A stretch of 64,000 bases of DNA from Virgibacillus litoralis (lineage in GTDB: Bacteria > Bacillota > Bacilli > Bacillales > Amphibacillaceae), in assembly GCF_017873675.1 (NCBI RefSeq), contig NZ_JAGGKK010000012.1, positions 62,001 to 126,000 of the forward strand, written 5' to 3'. Shown piece by piece: positions 25,785 to 34,616 of the stretch. Positions within the stretch are counted from its first letter, which is position 1. Each line of letters begins with the position of its first letter. Position numbers and translations under genes: made by a program. The notes beneath the pieces were generated by a model, which was given only the letters and a program-made list of their open reading frames with translations, made no database searches and was not told the DNA's origin.

Positions 25785-26687
25785 TTATACTTCCTTGTCA
25801 TGATTTAGTTCTAATGATGTCGGCTCTTGATTTCTGGAATACATCACTAAACGTGGTGATGGAATTTCAATGCCTTCCTTATATAAAACATCCTGCACTT
25901 CTTTTCGAACTATTCGTGCACCTGCCCATTGATATGCTGGCAGTGTTTCAGCAATAATACGAATTACATAATAGGAGCTTTCCAATGTTTGTACACCTAT
26001 TATTTCTGGAACTCGAACAATTTCTTCATATTTATCCGGCAATGTCTTACAAACACTCTCAATTATTTTCTCGGCATTGCCAACATCACTCTCATAAGGC
26101 ACGTTCACATCCACAACAGCTAGACCATTATAAATGGAGTAATTAGTAACCTGTGTTACGTTTCCATTAGGAAGTACATGTTGTTCGCCAGTCCAGCTTT
26201 GAATTTTAGTTGTACGCATCCCGATTTCTTCTACGGTTCCTTCAACACCTGAAGTAAGTATATAATCCCCTACAGAAAATTGATCCTCAAAAATTATGAA
26301 GAATCCGGAAATAATATCACGGACAAGGTTTTGTGCTCCAAATCCAATAGCCAGACCTGCAACACCTGCTCCAGCCAGCAACGGGCCTACTTTTGCACCT
26401 AGTACATTATCCAATATCATGATAATTGCTGTGAAATAAACGGTATACTTTAAAACATTTTTGATCAGTTTTTTAAGCGTATTCTCCCTTCGTTCTGTAA
26501 TACGAAACGGACCACGTGATTTATTATGAAAAACACGGCCGATAACATTATTTCCAACACGAATTATAATGATCGACAGGAAAATGATTAAAATAATTTG
26601 AAATAATCCCTGACCAATTTTTACCCATAATTCAGGACCTGCAATATAGTCCCATAGCTGTATAAATTTATTGTTGATAAATTCCAA
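25785..26687 (-). CDS. MscS-family mechanosensitive channel
   Basis: About 300 residues: three membrane helices (about 20-50, 80-105, 110-135) with the pore-lining stretch AGAGVAGLAIGFGAQNLVRD, then the MscS beta and alpha/beta cytoplasmic domains. It releases solutes after osmotic downshock. GGAGGT followed by seven bases points to the TTG at 26687 as the start; the frame stays open to a TTG at 26708 that lies before this ribosome site. It forms a pair with the DUF951 gene. Confidence 0.9.
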   Translation of the reverse strand: MEFINNKFIQLWDYIAGPELWVKIGQGLFQIILIIFLSIIIIRVGNNVIGRVFHNKSRGPFRITERRENTLKKLIKNVLKYTVYFTAIIMILDNVLGAKVGPLLAGAGVAGLAIGFGAQNLVRDIISGFFIIFEDQFSVGDYILTSGVEGTVEEIGMRTTKIQSWTGEQHVLPNGNVTQVTNYSIYNGLAVVDVNVPYESDVGNAEKIIESVCKTLPDKYEEIVRVPEIIGVQTLESSYYVIRIIAETLPAYQWAGARIVRKEVQDVLYKEGIEIPSPRLVMYSRNQEPTSLELNHDKEV

Positions 26688-26761
26688 AATAATACCTCCG
26701 ACGTTCAACTCTATAGCTAGATTTTACAATAATGCTGCTATCATTGAAAGAAAAGAGAAAT

Positions 26762-27784
26762 TCAATTGCGTTCTTCCATTTTTTTCCAATATGGGTAGAG
26801 CAATAATCTTGTTAATACATATAAATTAAGAATACCATATACCGGATAAATATAGCTTATTAACGTAGAGAAACCTAATGTCGTTAATGGAATCATTGCT
26901 ACTAGTATGAGAATTACTAATAACCAAATTGGCATTTTTATTATACTTTGGAGTCTGGAAACAATACCTAATACCCCTGCAGCAGCCGTCGTAAATATAG
27001 CAAACCATAGAAGTATTGACATAAATATAAGCATTCCAAATGGGTAGTGCTTTAGTATTGCGAATAATGGTATTTCATATAAAAGTAATTCATCGGCTAT
27101 CTGTATTAAACTATTATTATATATGAATGATATCGTACCCAAGATTAAACCGCTACCAAGTGAAGCAATCCATATTTCCTGCTTGGATCTAACTTTATTT
27201 CCTATCGCTCCCAACACTGCTATTAAAGGTAAAATATTCAATGCTGTAAAAGGAAATGCTGCAGTCCAATTCCGTTGCTCAGACAAATGTGAAAACATTG
27301 ACAGTTCCTGATCCATTGTAAATATTAACAAAATATACAAAAGTCCACCAAGTAATAATGGCAAAATAACCTGATTCATTACCAACAGTCCACTAATATC
27401 TTTCAGAAACAAAATTATCAGGCAAACTGCAATAACAAGCACTCCCCACCAGTAGGAAAAGTTAAATGCTTGTCCTGTAGCACCACTACCAGCAATCATC
27501 ACTACCGTTGTCGTAAACAAATATAAAAATATCATAACATCATATAATTTTGTTAATTTAACTCCAACTATATCACGAAGTACCGGTAAATAGTCAGTTG
27601 ACTGTTTTTCATAGCTAACATTCATTATCACATTGCAGCATATCGAAAAAAATAACGTAAACAACAGAATGGCAAGTCCACTTTCATGACCAAAAAATTG
27701 CCATAGTTCCCTGCCAGAAGCATATCCAGCCCCAATAGTTGTACCAATTATTAAAAACATCCACTTCAGACCAGCTCTCCACAT
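26762..27784 (-). CDS. YkvI-like membrane transporter
   Basis: A 340-residue protein with about ten hydrophobic segments and the early motif GTTIGAGYASGRE typical of the YkvI family, a branch of the amino-acid/polyamine-like transporters. The substrate is unknown. It is divergent from yyaC and has no close partner gene. Confidence 0.8.
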   Translation of the reverse strand: MWRAGLKWMFLIIGTTIGAGYASGRELWQFFGHESGLAILLFTLFFSICCNVIMNVSYEKQSTDYLPVLRDIVGVKLTKLYDVMIFLYLFTTTVVMIAGSGATGQAFNFSYWWGVLVIAVCLIILFLKDISGLLVMNQVILPLLLGGLLYILLIFTMDQELSMFSHLSEQRNWTAAFPFTALNILPLIAVLGAIGNKVRSKQEIWIASLGSGLILGTISFIYNNSLIQIADELLLYEIPLFAILKHYPFGMLIFMSILLWFAIFTTAAAGVLGIVSRLQSIIKMPIWLLVILILVAMIPLTTLGFSTLISYIYPVYGILNLYVLTRLLLYPYWKKMEERN

Positions 27785-27872
27785 CGCATTTCCTCCATTA
27801 TTTTTCGTATCTACGTATAGATCGATAATTTTTTCCGTATACTTATACCAATATGTTTATGGAGGATAAGCT

Positions 27873-28499
27873 ATGAATCTAATAAATCGTTTTGTTCCAA
27901 AAAATGATAAGTTGCAATTGTTACATACTGACCCTACCCTAACGGACGCAATGAGTGAGAGGTTAATCTCTTGGTTTCCTAAGACACCTCGTGAATATGT
28001 TGTTGTTTGTATTGGAACTGATCGATCAACCGGGGATGCACTTGGTCCATTGACAGGATCTTTTTTTTCAGAAAGAAAGCCGAAACATATAAATATTTAT
28101 GGAACGTTAGCAGACCCCGTTCATGCCATAAATTTGAAAGATCATATTAAGTTAATAAATGCACAACACAAGGATGCATTTATTATTGCTGTAGATGCCT
28201 CCTTAGGGAAATTGTCATCTGTAGGCAGTATCATATCGGATGTTGGGTCCTTGAAGCCTGGAGCAGCATTAAATAAGGATCTTCCTTCTGTTGGAAACAT
28301 TCATATTACTGGTGTGGTTAATATAAGTGGATTTATGGAATATTCTATCTTGCAAAATACAAGATTATCACTTGTTGTAGACATGGCTAAGTCCATTGCT
28401 GCTTTACTAGAAACATTAGATCAGCAATTAACATACAACAGGCCTTTACCAGCTATTATTGCTTCGAACCAAAAACGTAATAGTGGCGTAGAAGTCTAA
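27873..28499 (+). CDS. yyaC: YyaC, Gpr-like sporulation protein
   Basis: A 208-residue protein of the YyaC family, related in fold to the spore protease Gpr. CIGTDRSTGDALGPLTG and the later AVDASLGK hold the conserved acidic residues. In Bacillus the gene is expressed during sporulation. GGAGG precedes the ATG by eight bases. It is head-on to replication and monocistronic. Its presence supports a spore-forming host. Confidence 0.88.
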   Translation: MNLINRFVPKNDKLQLLHTDPTLTDAMSERLISWFPKTPREYVVVCIGTDRSTGDALGPLTGSFFSERKPKHINIYGTLADPVHAINLKDHIKLINAQHKDAFIIAVDASLGKLSSVGSIISDVGSLKPGAALNKDLPSVGNIHITGVVNISGFMEYSILQNTRLSLVVDMAKSIAALLETLDQQLTYNRPLPAIIASNQKRNSGVEV

Positions 28500-28510
28500 C
28501 TTGTTTCACA

Positions 28511-28596
28511 TTAGAAAACTTGGCATTGCCAAGCCTAATGTCGAGTGCCTTAGTTGCACTTATGCAGTAAGAAAGGATTTATACTTTCTTAACTGC
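28511..28596 (+). repeat. Element C, forward
   Basis: TTAGAAAACTTGGCATT-GCCAAG, GCCTTAGTTGCACTTATGCAG and an intact AAGAAAGGATTTATACTTTCTT hairpin lie between convergent yyaC and the DUF554 gene. Confidence 0.85.
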
Positions 28597-28597
28597 T

Positions 28598-28629
28598 TAA
28601 AAAGAACCCTACTAAATTGTAGAGTTCTT
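28598..28629. terminator. Terminator at the convergent yyaC/DUF554 junction
   Basis: AAGAACCCTA and TAGAGTTCTT form a stem (G-U tolerant as RNA) followed on the minus strand by TTTTTAAG. It overlaps the DUF554 stop. Confidence 0.65.
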
Positions 28630-29332
28630 AGAATAATAAATAGATATAATAGACAAATCCAACTGTAAGAAGCGAGGGCAACAAATTCCCAACCCGTATC
28701 TGGACGATTTTCAGTAAATTTAACCCAATTGCTACGATAAGTAACCCGCCCACTGCGGTTAATTCTACAATCAGTCCATTTAAAAAAGATTCAGGAAGCA
28801 GTTTTTCAATTTGCGTAGCTAAAAGCGCTATTGAACCTTGGTAAAGCAGAACCGGAATCACAGAAAAAATGACACCAAATCCCAATGTTGTCGTTAATAC
28901 CATTGCAACGAATCCATCAATCACGCCTTTTGTAATAAGAACTTCATGGTCTCCTCGCAGACCACCATCTAAAGCTCCAATCACAGACATAGCTCCTATT
29001 ACAAATATTAGTGAAGCCGTTATAAAACCTTGCGCGACACTAAAATTGTCATTTGTTGTCGTAAATCGACTACCTATCCATGCGCCTAGTCGATTAAGAC
29101 CTTCTTCCACATGAATAAATTCACCAATAATTGCACCGGTTAATAGACTCAATAACACAACAACAATTACTTCAGTAGTAAATGCCATTTGCATACCTAT
29201 TAATATAACTGCAAGCCCAATTCCATGCATTACCGTTTCTTTATATCTTTCTGGTATTTTTGTGAAAAATAACCCTATTAAACATCCTGCTATAATAAGT
29301 GCTCCATTTACCAATGTCCCAAATAAGACCAT
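28628..29332 (-). CDS. DUF554 membrane protein (YdfK/YqgA family)
   Basis: A 234-residue integral membrane protein with seven or so hydrophobic segments and the family's NGALIIAGCLIGL start and GDGLRGD-like loop (here DGGLRGDHEVL). Family members are thought to be transporters, but no substrate is known. It lies 27 bases after the aminotransferase gene and is probably cotranscribed with it. Confidence 0.85.
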   Translation of the reverse strand: MVLFGTLVNGALIIAGCLIGLFFTKIPERYKETVMHGIGLAVILIGMQMAFTTEVIVVVLLSLLTGAIIGEFIHVEEGLNRLGAWIGSRFTTTNDNFSVAQGFITASLIFVIGAMSVIGALDGGLRGDHEVLITKGVIDGFVAMVLTTTLGFGVIFSVIPVLLYQGSIALLATQIEKLLPESFLNGLIVELTAVGGLLIVAIGLNLLKIVQIRVGNLLPSLLTVGFVYYIYLLF

Positions 29333-29359
29333 AACGACAACTCCATTTACTAATAAAGA

Positions 29360-30514
29360 TTAAATCAACTTATATGAAGATGCTATTTCATTTATCGCTT
29401 TAATGAATGCATCGACTTCTTCTTTAGTATTAAATATACTAAGACTTGCCCTGACCACACCTTGTTCAATTGTGTTTAATGATTCGTGTGTCGTCGGACT
29501 GCAATGAAGCCCTGACCGAACAGCTATTTTATAATGTGAATCAAGGATCATTGCTATTTCCTGTGAAGATATATTAAATATATTAAATGCCACAATCGGC
29601 ATTCGGGGTTTTTGCTTGCCTGGTCCGTAACAAGTAACCCCTTCAATAGTTTCTAGTCCTTCTAATAGTACTTCTATTAAAAATGTTTCACGTGGAACAT
29701 TTACATCTTGTCTGCTTTCAAATGCTTTTAGGGCAGCATTTAAACCAGCAATCCCGGGTGTATTTAATGTACCACTTTCGAGTTTTTCAGGCATTTGATT
29801 AGGTTGTTCAGGGTCTTCTGAAAAGGCACCTGTTCCTCCTTGAAATATTGGTTGAAGTTCAATATTTCCTTCGATTAGCAGCATACCCGTTCCTTGAGGC
29901 CCTAATAAACCTTTATGTCCGGGAAACGCCATTAAATCAATTCCCATTTGACTCATATGAATAGGTATATGACCAGCAGTCTGTGATGCATCAACAAGTG
30001 TTAACACATTTTGATTCGATACGATGTTAGCTACTTTTTCAATTGGTAAAAGTGACCCAGTTACATTTGACGCATGTGTCATTGCTATTAATTTGGTATT
30101 AGAATTAATGGATTTCTTTATCTGTTCGATAAATGATTCATCATCTTCGTCCCATTTAATGTATGAAACTTCTAGACCATAGATTCGCTTCAGATTCTCC
30201 AGGGGCCTCCGTATAGAGTTATGTTCAACTGTTGTGGCAATAATATGATCTCCTTTTCGCCACGGCAGGCCCTTAATTGCTTGATTCAATGCACCTGTTG
30301 CATTCTGGAAGAAAATTGCCCTTTTGGGATCACTACAACCAAATATGCGAGCAGCTCTCTCTCTGGTTTCCTGTATTATTTCAGATGCTTTTCTGGCTAG
30401 ATGATGACCACTTCTACCTGGGTTAGCTCCAACTTCGTTTAGCGCAAAAACCATCGCCTCCCCCACCTCTACTGGTTTGGGAAATGATGATGCAGCCTGA
30501 TCAAAATATATCAT
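29360..30514 (-). CDS. Class V aminotransferase / cysteine desulfurase-like enzyme
   Basis: A 384-residue PLP enzyme of the fold-type I class V group, close to the cysteine desulfurases. The PLP lysine is in AFPGHKGLLGP and the cofactor Asp/Gln in VDASQTAGH. The late Cys of SGLHCSP aligns with the persulfide cysteine. It starts directly with MIYFDQAASSFPKP, typical of this subgroup. No iron-sulfur scaffold gene is nearby, so it may supply sulfur to another pathway or act on selenocysteine; this is unresolved. A parS site lies inside the gene. Confidence 0.85.
   Translation of the reverse strand: MIYFDQAASSFPKPVEVGEAMVFALNEVGANPGRSGHHLARKASEIIQETRERAARIFGCSDPKRAIFFQNATGALNQAIKGLPWRKGDHIIATTVEHNSIRRPLENLKRIYGLEVSYIKWDEDDESFIEQIKKSINSNTKLIAMTHASNVTGSLLPIEKVANIVSNQNVLTLVDASQTAGHIPIHMSQMGIDLMAFPGHKGLLGPQGTGMLLIEGNIELQPIFQGGTGAFSEDPEQPNQMPEKLESGTLNTPGIAGLNAALKAFESRQDVNVPRETFLIEVLLEGLETIEGVTCYGPGKQKPRMPIVAFNIFNISSQEIAMILDSHYKIAVRSGLHCSPTTHESLNTIEQGVVRASLSIFNTKEEVDAFIKAINEIASSYKLI
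29684..29699. promoter_or_regulatory. parS site (ParB/Spo0J loading site)
   Basis: TGTTTCACGTGGAACA is the exact reverse complement of the Bacillus parS variant TGTTCCACGTGAAACA. It lies within the aminotransferase gene, about 13 kb from oriC and 1.2 kb from spo0J. Confidence 0.92.
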
Positions 30515-30546
30515 AACTGAAACACCCCATTTTTTGTGAAAATTTA

Positions 30547-30634
30547 TTAGAAAACTTGGCTTATCGCCAAGCCTTATGGCGAAATCATTAGTTGCACTTA
30601 TGCAGTAAGAAAGTATTTATACTTTCTTAACTGC
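30547..30634 (+). repeat. Element C, forward
   Basis: Complete copy: CTTGGC-TTATC-GCCAAG, AGTTGCACTTATGCAG and AAGAAAGTATTTATACTTTCTTAACTGC. Sits upstream of the aminotransferase gene. The 30515-30892 stretch holds this, a decayed relative and the spo0J terminator. Confidence 0.9.
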
Positions 30635-30717
30635 TAAAAAACATGCATATCACATGTTTCCACTAACTTGTATGTTCTTCTTTCATTGGACCAAATCGTT
30701 AAAAATTGCTTAGCTAT

Positions 30718-30832
30718 TTTTATGAATACTTACTTTGTTTTCTTGGAACCCTTATGCCATAGAATGCTAGCTTTAATGGCGAAGCCTAGATCCACTTGTA
30801 CACTAAGATAGTTTTATACTTGATTGATTGCT
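30718..30832 (+). repeat. Decayed C-related repeat
   Basis: TTATGAATACTTACTTTG...GGAACCCTTATGCCA resembles the interior at 16750-16800, then ATGGCGAAGCCTAGATCCACTTGTAC and TTGATTGCTAA recall the end of element C. No hairpin is fully preserved. Confidence 0.4.
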
Positions 30833-30878
30833 AAAAAAAGGCTGACAATTTAATGAATCAACCTTTAAAAAGTCAGCC
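30833..30878 (-). terminator. Terminator of soj-spo0J
   Basis: GGCTGAC and GTCAGCC pair around a longer loop with inner complementary bases; seven T follow on the minus strand. Confidence 0.8.
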
Positions 30879-30892
30879 GTTTCTATTCATTA

Positions 30893-31729
30893 CTAATCCA
30901 ATGTTTCTAATATACGTTGTAAGTCATCATTAGAGTAGAATTCTATTTCAATTTTTCCTTTACGTTTGCCTTGGTTTATTGTCACAGCAGTACCTAAACG
31001 ATCACGCAATATTGTTTCTCTTTCCTGAAGAAATATATCTTTCTTTGGCTTTTCCTTCTTTTTCTTACTATTCTTTTCATTCAAATCAAGAATCTGTTGC
31101 TCCACTTGCCTTACATTCATCTTTTCTTTTCTTATTTTATCAACAAATGGCAGAACCTTCTGCTTATCTTTAATGCCTAATAAAGCACGGCCATGTCCCA
31201 TCGTTAGTTCTCCGTTGTTTATGTAAGCTACAACTTGATCGGGAAGCGAAAGCAATCGAACAATATTAGCAATATGGGACCTACTCTTACCTAAACGCCT
31301 TGAAAGTTCATCTTGTGTAATTTCCAATTCATTCATTAAATTTTGATATGCATGTGCTTCTTCAATCGGAGTTAAATCTTCCCGTTGAAGATTTTCCAAT
31401 AGGGCAACTTCCATCATCTTGCCGTCAGTTAATTCTTTTACTACAGCTGGAACATTCTCAAGCCCGGCTTCCTTTGCAGCACGAAAGCGTCGCTCTCCTA
31501 CAACAACCTCATAGCCTTTTATACTTTTACGTACAATTAAAGGCTGAATTATACCATATTCAAGAATTGAATCTTTTAGCTCCTCTATTGCATCTGCGTG
31601 AAAAGTTTTTCTTGGTTGATAAGGATTTGGTCGACATTCATTAATAGGGACTTCCTGAATAACGTCGTCATCCTTCTCTTCTACATCTGGAAAAAAAGCA
31701 TTAATCCCCTTACCTAACCCTCTCGCCAT
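30893..31729 (-). CDS. spo0J: ParB (Spo0J), chromosome-partition CTPase
   Basis: A 278-residue clamp that loads at parS, spreads along DNA using CTP and recruits SMC. N-terminal CTPase domain with GERRFRAAK and ENLQREDL motifs, central helix-turn-helix (about 120-180, TQDELSRRLGKSRSHI) and C-terminal dimer domain. It overlaps the soj stop by 20 bases. Two parS sites lie in this window. Confidence 0.96.
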   Translation of the reverse strand: MARGLGKGINAFFPDVEEKDDDVIQEVPINECRPNPYQPRKTFHADAIEELKDSILEYGIIQPLIVRKSIKGYEVVVGERRFRAAKEAGLENVPAVVKELTDGKMMEVALLENLQREDLTPIEEAHAYQNLMNELEITQDELSRRLGKSRSHIANIVRLLSLPDQVVAYINNGELTMGHGRALLGIKDKQKVLPFVDKIRKEKMNVRQVEQQILDLNEKNSKKKKEKPKKDIFLQERETILRDRLGTAVTINQGKRKGKIEIEFYSNDDLQRILETLD

Positions 31730-32483
31730 TACTCATCACTTCCTTCGCTAATTCAAGATATACCTCAGAACCTTTTGATTTTGGATCATATGTTATGATA
31801 GGTTCCCCGTGACTCGGTGCTTCACCTAATCGAACATTTCTAGGGATGACTGATTTGTATACTTTGTCCTGAAAGTACTTTTTTACTTCCTCAATGACTT
31901 GTATGCCAAGGTTGGTTCTTGCGTCAAGCATTGTTAATAAAACACCTTCGATCATTAATGATTTATTTAAATGCTTTTGTACTAGACGAATGGTGTTTAA
32001 TAACTGACTTAGACCCTCTAATGCATAATACTCACATTGAACTGGTATTAATACAGTATCAGAGGATGTAAGTGCATTAATTGTAAGCAAACCTAAAGAA
32101 GGTGGACAATCAATTATAATATAATCATACTCTTCTTTTAGATTTTCCAAGGCTTTTTTCAATCGAATTTCACGTGAAATAGTAGGAACTAATTCTATCT
32201 CAGCTCCCGAAAGTTGAATCGTAGCAGGTATAATGTCCAAATTCTCGACTTTCGTAGGGACACATACCTCCTCAGCAGGCAAATCCTCTACCAGTACATT
32301 ATAAATACATTGATTCATGTCTGCTTTGTTTATACCTACTCCACTTGTGGCATTACCTTGAGGATCAATATCCACAATCAAAACTTTATTCTTCAAGTGT
32401 GCAAGACCTGCACTTAAGTTTACCGATGATGTTGTTTTTCCTACGCCACCCTTTTGATTGGCTATGGCTATTATTTTACCCAT
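31710..32483 (-). CDS. soj: ParA (Soj), chromosome-partition ATPase
   Basis: A 257-residue deviant Walker ATPase that with Spo0J guides origin segregation and regulates DnaA. The deviant P-loop KGGVGKTT (10-17) and Walker B IIDCPPSLG are intact. It is first in soj-spo0J. A parS/Noc-like hybrid palindrome lies within the coding sequence. Confidence 0.96.
   Translation of the reverse strand: MGKIIAIANQKGGVGKTTSSVNLSAGLAHLKNKVLIVDIDPQGNATSGVGINKADMNQCIYNVLVEDLPAEEVCVPTKVENLDIIPATIQLSGAEIELVPTISREIRLKKALENLKEEYDYIIIDCPPSLGLLTINALTSSDTVLIPVQCEYYALEGLSQLLNTIRLVQKHLNKSLMIEGVLLTMLDARTNLGIQVIEEVKKYFQDKVYKSVIPRNVRLGEAPSHGEPIITYDPKSKGSEVYLELAKEVMSNGERVR
32166..32181. promoter_or_regulatory. Hybrid parS/Noc-site palindrome in soj
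   Basis: AATTTCACGTGAAATA has the CACGTG centre of parS and the outer ATTT/AAAT of the Noc site. Both proteins' specificity bases are therefore mixed; binding by either is uncertain. Confidence 0.35.
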
Positions 32484-32604
32484 GCTGTCACCTACCTAAA
32501 ATCTATACTTATTATTCTATCACTTTTTTTAATAAAAGACCTATTAATATAGTTGATTGTTCAAAAAAATATTTAGAAATCTACCAACTGCTAATAATAT
32601 ATAG

Positions 32605-32642
32605 TTAAAAACCACTCATCTTAGTTAGCAAAGATGAATGGT
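32605..32642 (-). terminator. Terminator of noc
   Basis: On the minus strand ACCATTCATCTT and AAGATGAGTGGT form a 12-bp stem (one G-U) followed by TTTTTAA. Confidence 0.8.
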
Positions 32643-32686
32643 CCAATTGTGAATTTTAAAAGTATATCATATAAATGAAGAATATA

Positions 32687-33547
32687 TTATTTCTTTTTCG
32701 GAATTTTAATCGTGATTTGATAGAATTCATCAAGATCTTCCTCATTTGCTTCCACATCAATACCAGTATCTGAAACCATACTTAAAGACTGTCGAATGGT
32801 ATTCATTGCAATTCGAATATCCTTGTTAACACCTTTAAGTTTAGCTTGTTTTTTAGTCGGTTTTTCTTTCGGCTGGTTCAACTTGTCGATATATTCTTCT
32901 GTCTGTTTTACATTCAATTCTTTTTCAAGTATAGCATTTAGAACTTTCAATTGCTGATCGGGATCGCTCAACTTTATTAACGCCCTAGCATGTCGTTCTG
33001 TAATATCCTTCTTTAATATCGCATGTCTAACTTCCTCTGGCAGTTTTAGTAACCGCAATTTGTTAGCTATAGTTGATTGGTTTTTACCTAAACGTTGTGC
33101 TAAGGCTTCCTGTGTTAATGAATGCATTTCTAATAGACTAGCATATGCACTTGCTTCCTCTATAACAGTTAATTCTTCACGCTGAAGATTTTCTATCAAA
33201 GCAACAGATGCTGTCTCTGCATCAGACATACCACGGATGATAGTCGGTATGTTTTCCCACTCTAATAGCTTTACAGCACGCCACCTTCGTTCACCAGCAA
33301 TAAGTTCATACATATCCCCATCATCAATCTTACGAACCACTATCGGCTGAATCATTCCATGTGTATGTATAGTTTGAGCTAGTTCTTGGATTTTTTCGTC
33401 ATCAAATATCGACCTTGGCTGAAATCTATTCGGTTCTATTTTCTGAACAGAAAGTTGGATTACTTCATCTGGATGGTACTTTTCTTCTTCTGATTCAGAA
33501 TCAGATTTATCTCCCGAACCGAAAATTCGGTTAAAAGGGCTTACCAT
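32687..33547 (-). CDS. noc: Noc, nucleoid occlusion protein (ParB paralogue)
   Basis: About 286 residues. It prevents Z-ring assembly over the nucleoid by tying DNA to the membrane. The ParB-like core has [17 protein letters not shown] and the helix-turn-helix [19 protein letters not shown]. The N-terminus [11 protein letters not shown] is an amphipathic membrane-targeting helix of the Noc type. AAAGGTGG spaced nine bases from the ATG at 33547 selects this start over a TTG at 33553. Downstream of rsmG with its own terminator. Confidence 0.94.
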   Translation of the reverse strand: MVSPFNRIFGSGDKSDSESEEEKYHPDEVIQLSVQKIEPNRFQPRSIFDDEKIQELAQTIHTHGMIQPIVVRKIDDGDMYELIAGERRWRAVKLLEWENIPTIIRGMSDAETASVALIENLQREELTVIEEASAYASLLEMHSLTQEALAQRLGKNQSTIANKLRLLKLPEEVRHAILKKDITERHARALIKLSDPDQQLKVLNAILEKELNVKQTEEYIDKLNQPKEKPTKKQAKLKGVNKDIRIAMNTIRQSLSMVSDTGIDVEANEEDLDEFYQITIKIPKKK

Positions 33548-33594
33548 TACCAAACACCACCTTTATTAATACTATATAACAAAAATTGCTATAC

Positions 33595-33681
33595 TAGAAA
33601 CTTTGGCTTATCGCCAAGCATTAACGGCGATAGACTTAGTTGTACTTACACAGTAATAAGTATTTATACTTTCTTAACTGC
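33595..33681 (+). repeat. Element C, forward, between rsmG and noc
   Basis: TTTGGC-TTATC-GCCAAG, GGCGATAGACTTAGTTGTACTTACACAG and a second hairpin ending CTTTCTTAACTGC. It splits the usual rsmG-noc neighbourhood. Confidence 0.85.
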
Positions 33682-33696
33682 TTAAAACTAGCAAAA

Positions 33697-33712
33697 TGTT
33701 TCACGTGGAACA
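33697..33712. promoter_or_regulatory. parS site between noc and rsmG
   Basis: TGTTTCACGTGGAACA, identical to the site at 29684, about 9 kb from oriC and outside any gene. Confidence 0.92.
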
Positions 33713-33739
33713 TTTTTGAAAAGCTAAAACTATCAACAA

Positions 33740-33770
33740 GAAAAAAGCGCAGTATAAACACTGCTGCGTG
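33740..33770 (-). terminator. Probable terminator after rsmG
   Basis: On the minus strand CGCAG and CTGCG pair around an 11-base loop with further partial pairing, followed by CTTTTTT. Confidence 0.5.
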
Positions 33771-33876
33771 CGAACGGTATGTCTCTCAGTTTATAATCCT
33801 ATTTTACCATATATATACTTAGAAGAGTATCAAATAGAAAAATATTATTTCAACAATCAGTTACCTATGTAGTAGT

Positions 33877-34593
33877 TTAAAAAATTGGGTTTTTACCTGG
33901 AACTCCAGGCTTTCTTGGATATTTTTTTGGGGTATTTCTTTTTTTATCTATAATAATAATAGACCGTTCACTATTTTCATTTGGTAATGTAAACGTGTGT
34001 ATAGTGTTCAGTTCTCCCCCCAGTAAATTAATTACTTTAATTGAATCATCTACTTCCTGATCACTTTGGGAACCTTTCATAGCAATAAATACACCGTTCT
34101 TTGTCGTTAGTGGTAAACATAACTCACTTAACACAGTCATTCGTGCTACTGCCCTTGCCGTGACTATATCAAATGATTCTCTGAATTTTTCTTCTTTCCC
34201 AAAATTCTCCGCACGATCATGGTAAAAAGCTACTTTACTTATATCTAATTTTAAAGCTAATTCGTTTAAGAAATTAATCCGTTTCTTTAATGAATCTACA
34301 ATTGTCACCTGTAAATCTGGAAAACATATTTTGAGTGGAATGCTAGGGAAACCAGCCCCAGCACCCACATCACATATATGCAGTTCTTTCGTAAAGTCAT
34401 GATAAAAAGCTGCGGATATTGAATCATAAAAATGTTTTAAATAAACATCTTCCTCATCCGTAATAGCAGTAAGATTTATTTTTTCATTCCATTCAACTAA
34501 CGTTTGAAAGTATATAGCAAATTGCTCTATCTGTTTATCTGTTAGTTCAATACCTTTTTGACGTAATGCTTCAACAAATTGTTCTGGATTCAT
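33877..34593 (-). CDS. rsmG: 16S rRNA m7G527 methyltransferase
   Basis: A 238-residue SAM-dependent enzyme methylating N7 of G527 in 16S rRNA; loss gives low-level streptomycin resistance in other bacteria. The SAM motif [15 protein letters not shown] and the TARAVARM motif are present. The ATG at 34593 (MNPEQF) is favoured because GAGGTG overlaps the in-frame GTG at 34605. It follows mnmG by only 23 bases. Confidence 0.95.
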   Translation of the reverse strand: MNPEQFVEALRQKGIELTDKQIEQFAIYFQTLVEWNEKINLTAITDEEDVYLKHFYDSISAAFYHDFTKELHICDVGAGAGFPSIPLKICFPDLQVTIVDSLKKRINFLNELALKLDISKVAFYHDRAENFGKEEKFRESFDIVTARAVARMTVLSELCLPLTTKNGVFIAMKGSQSDQEVDDSIKVINLLGGELNTIHTFTLPNENSERSIIIIDKKRNTPKKYPRKPGVPGKNPIF

Positions 34594-34616
34594 AAAATAG
34601 AGCACCTCACACTCAC

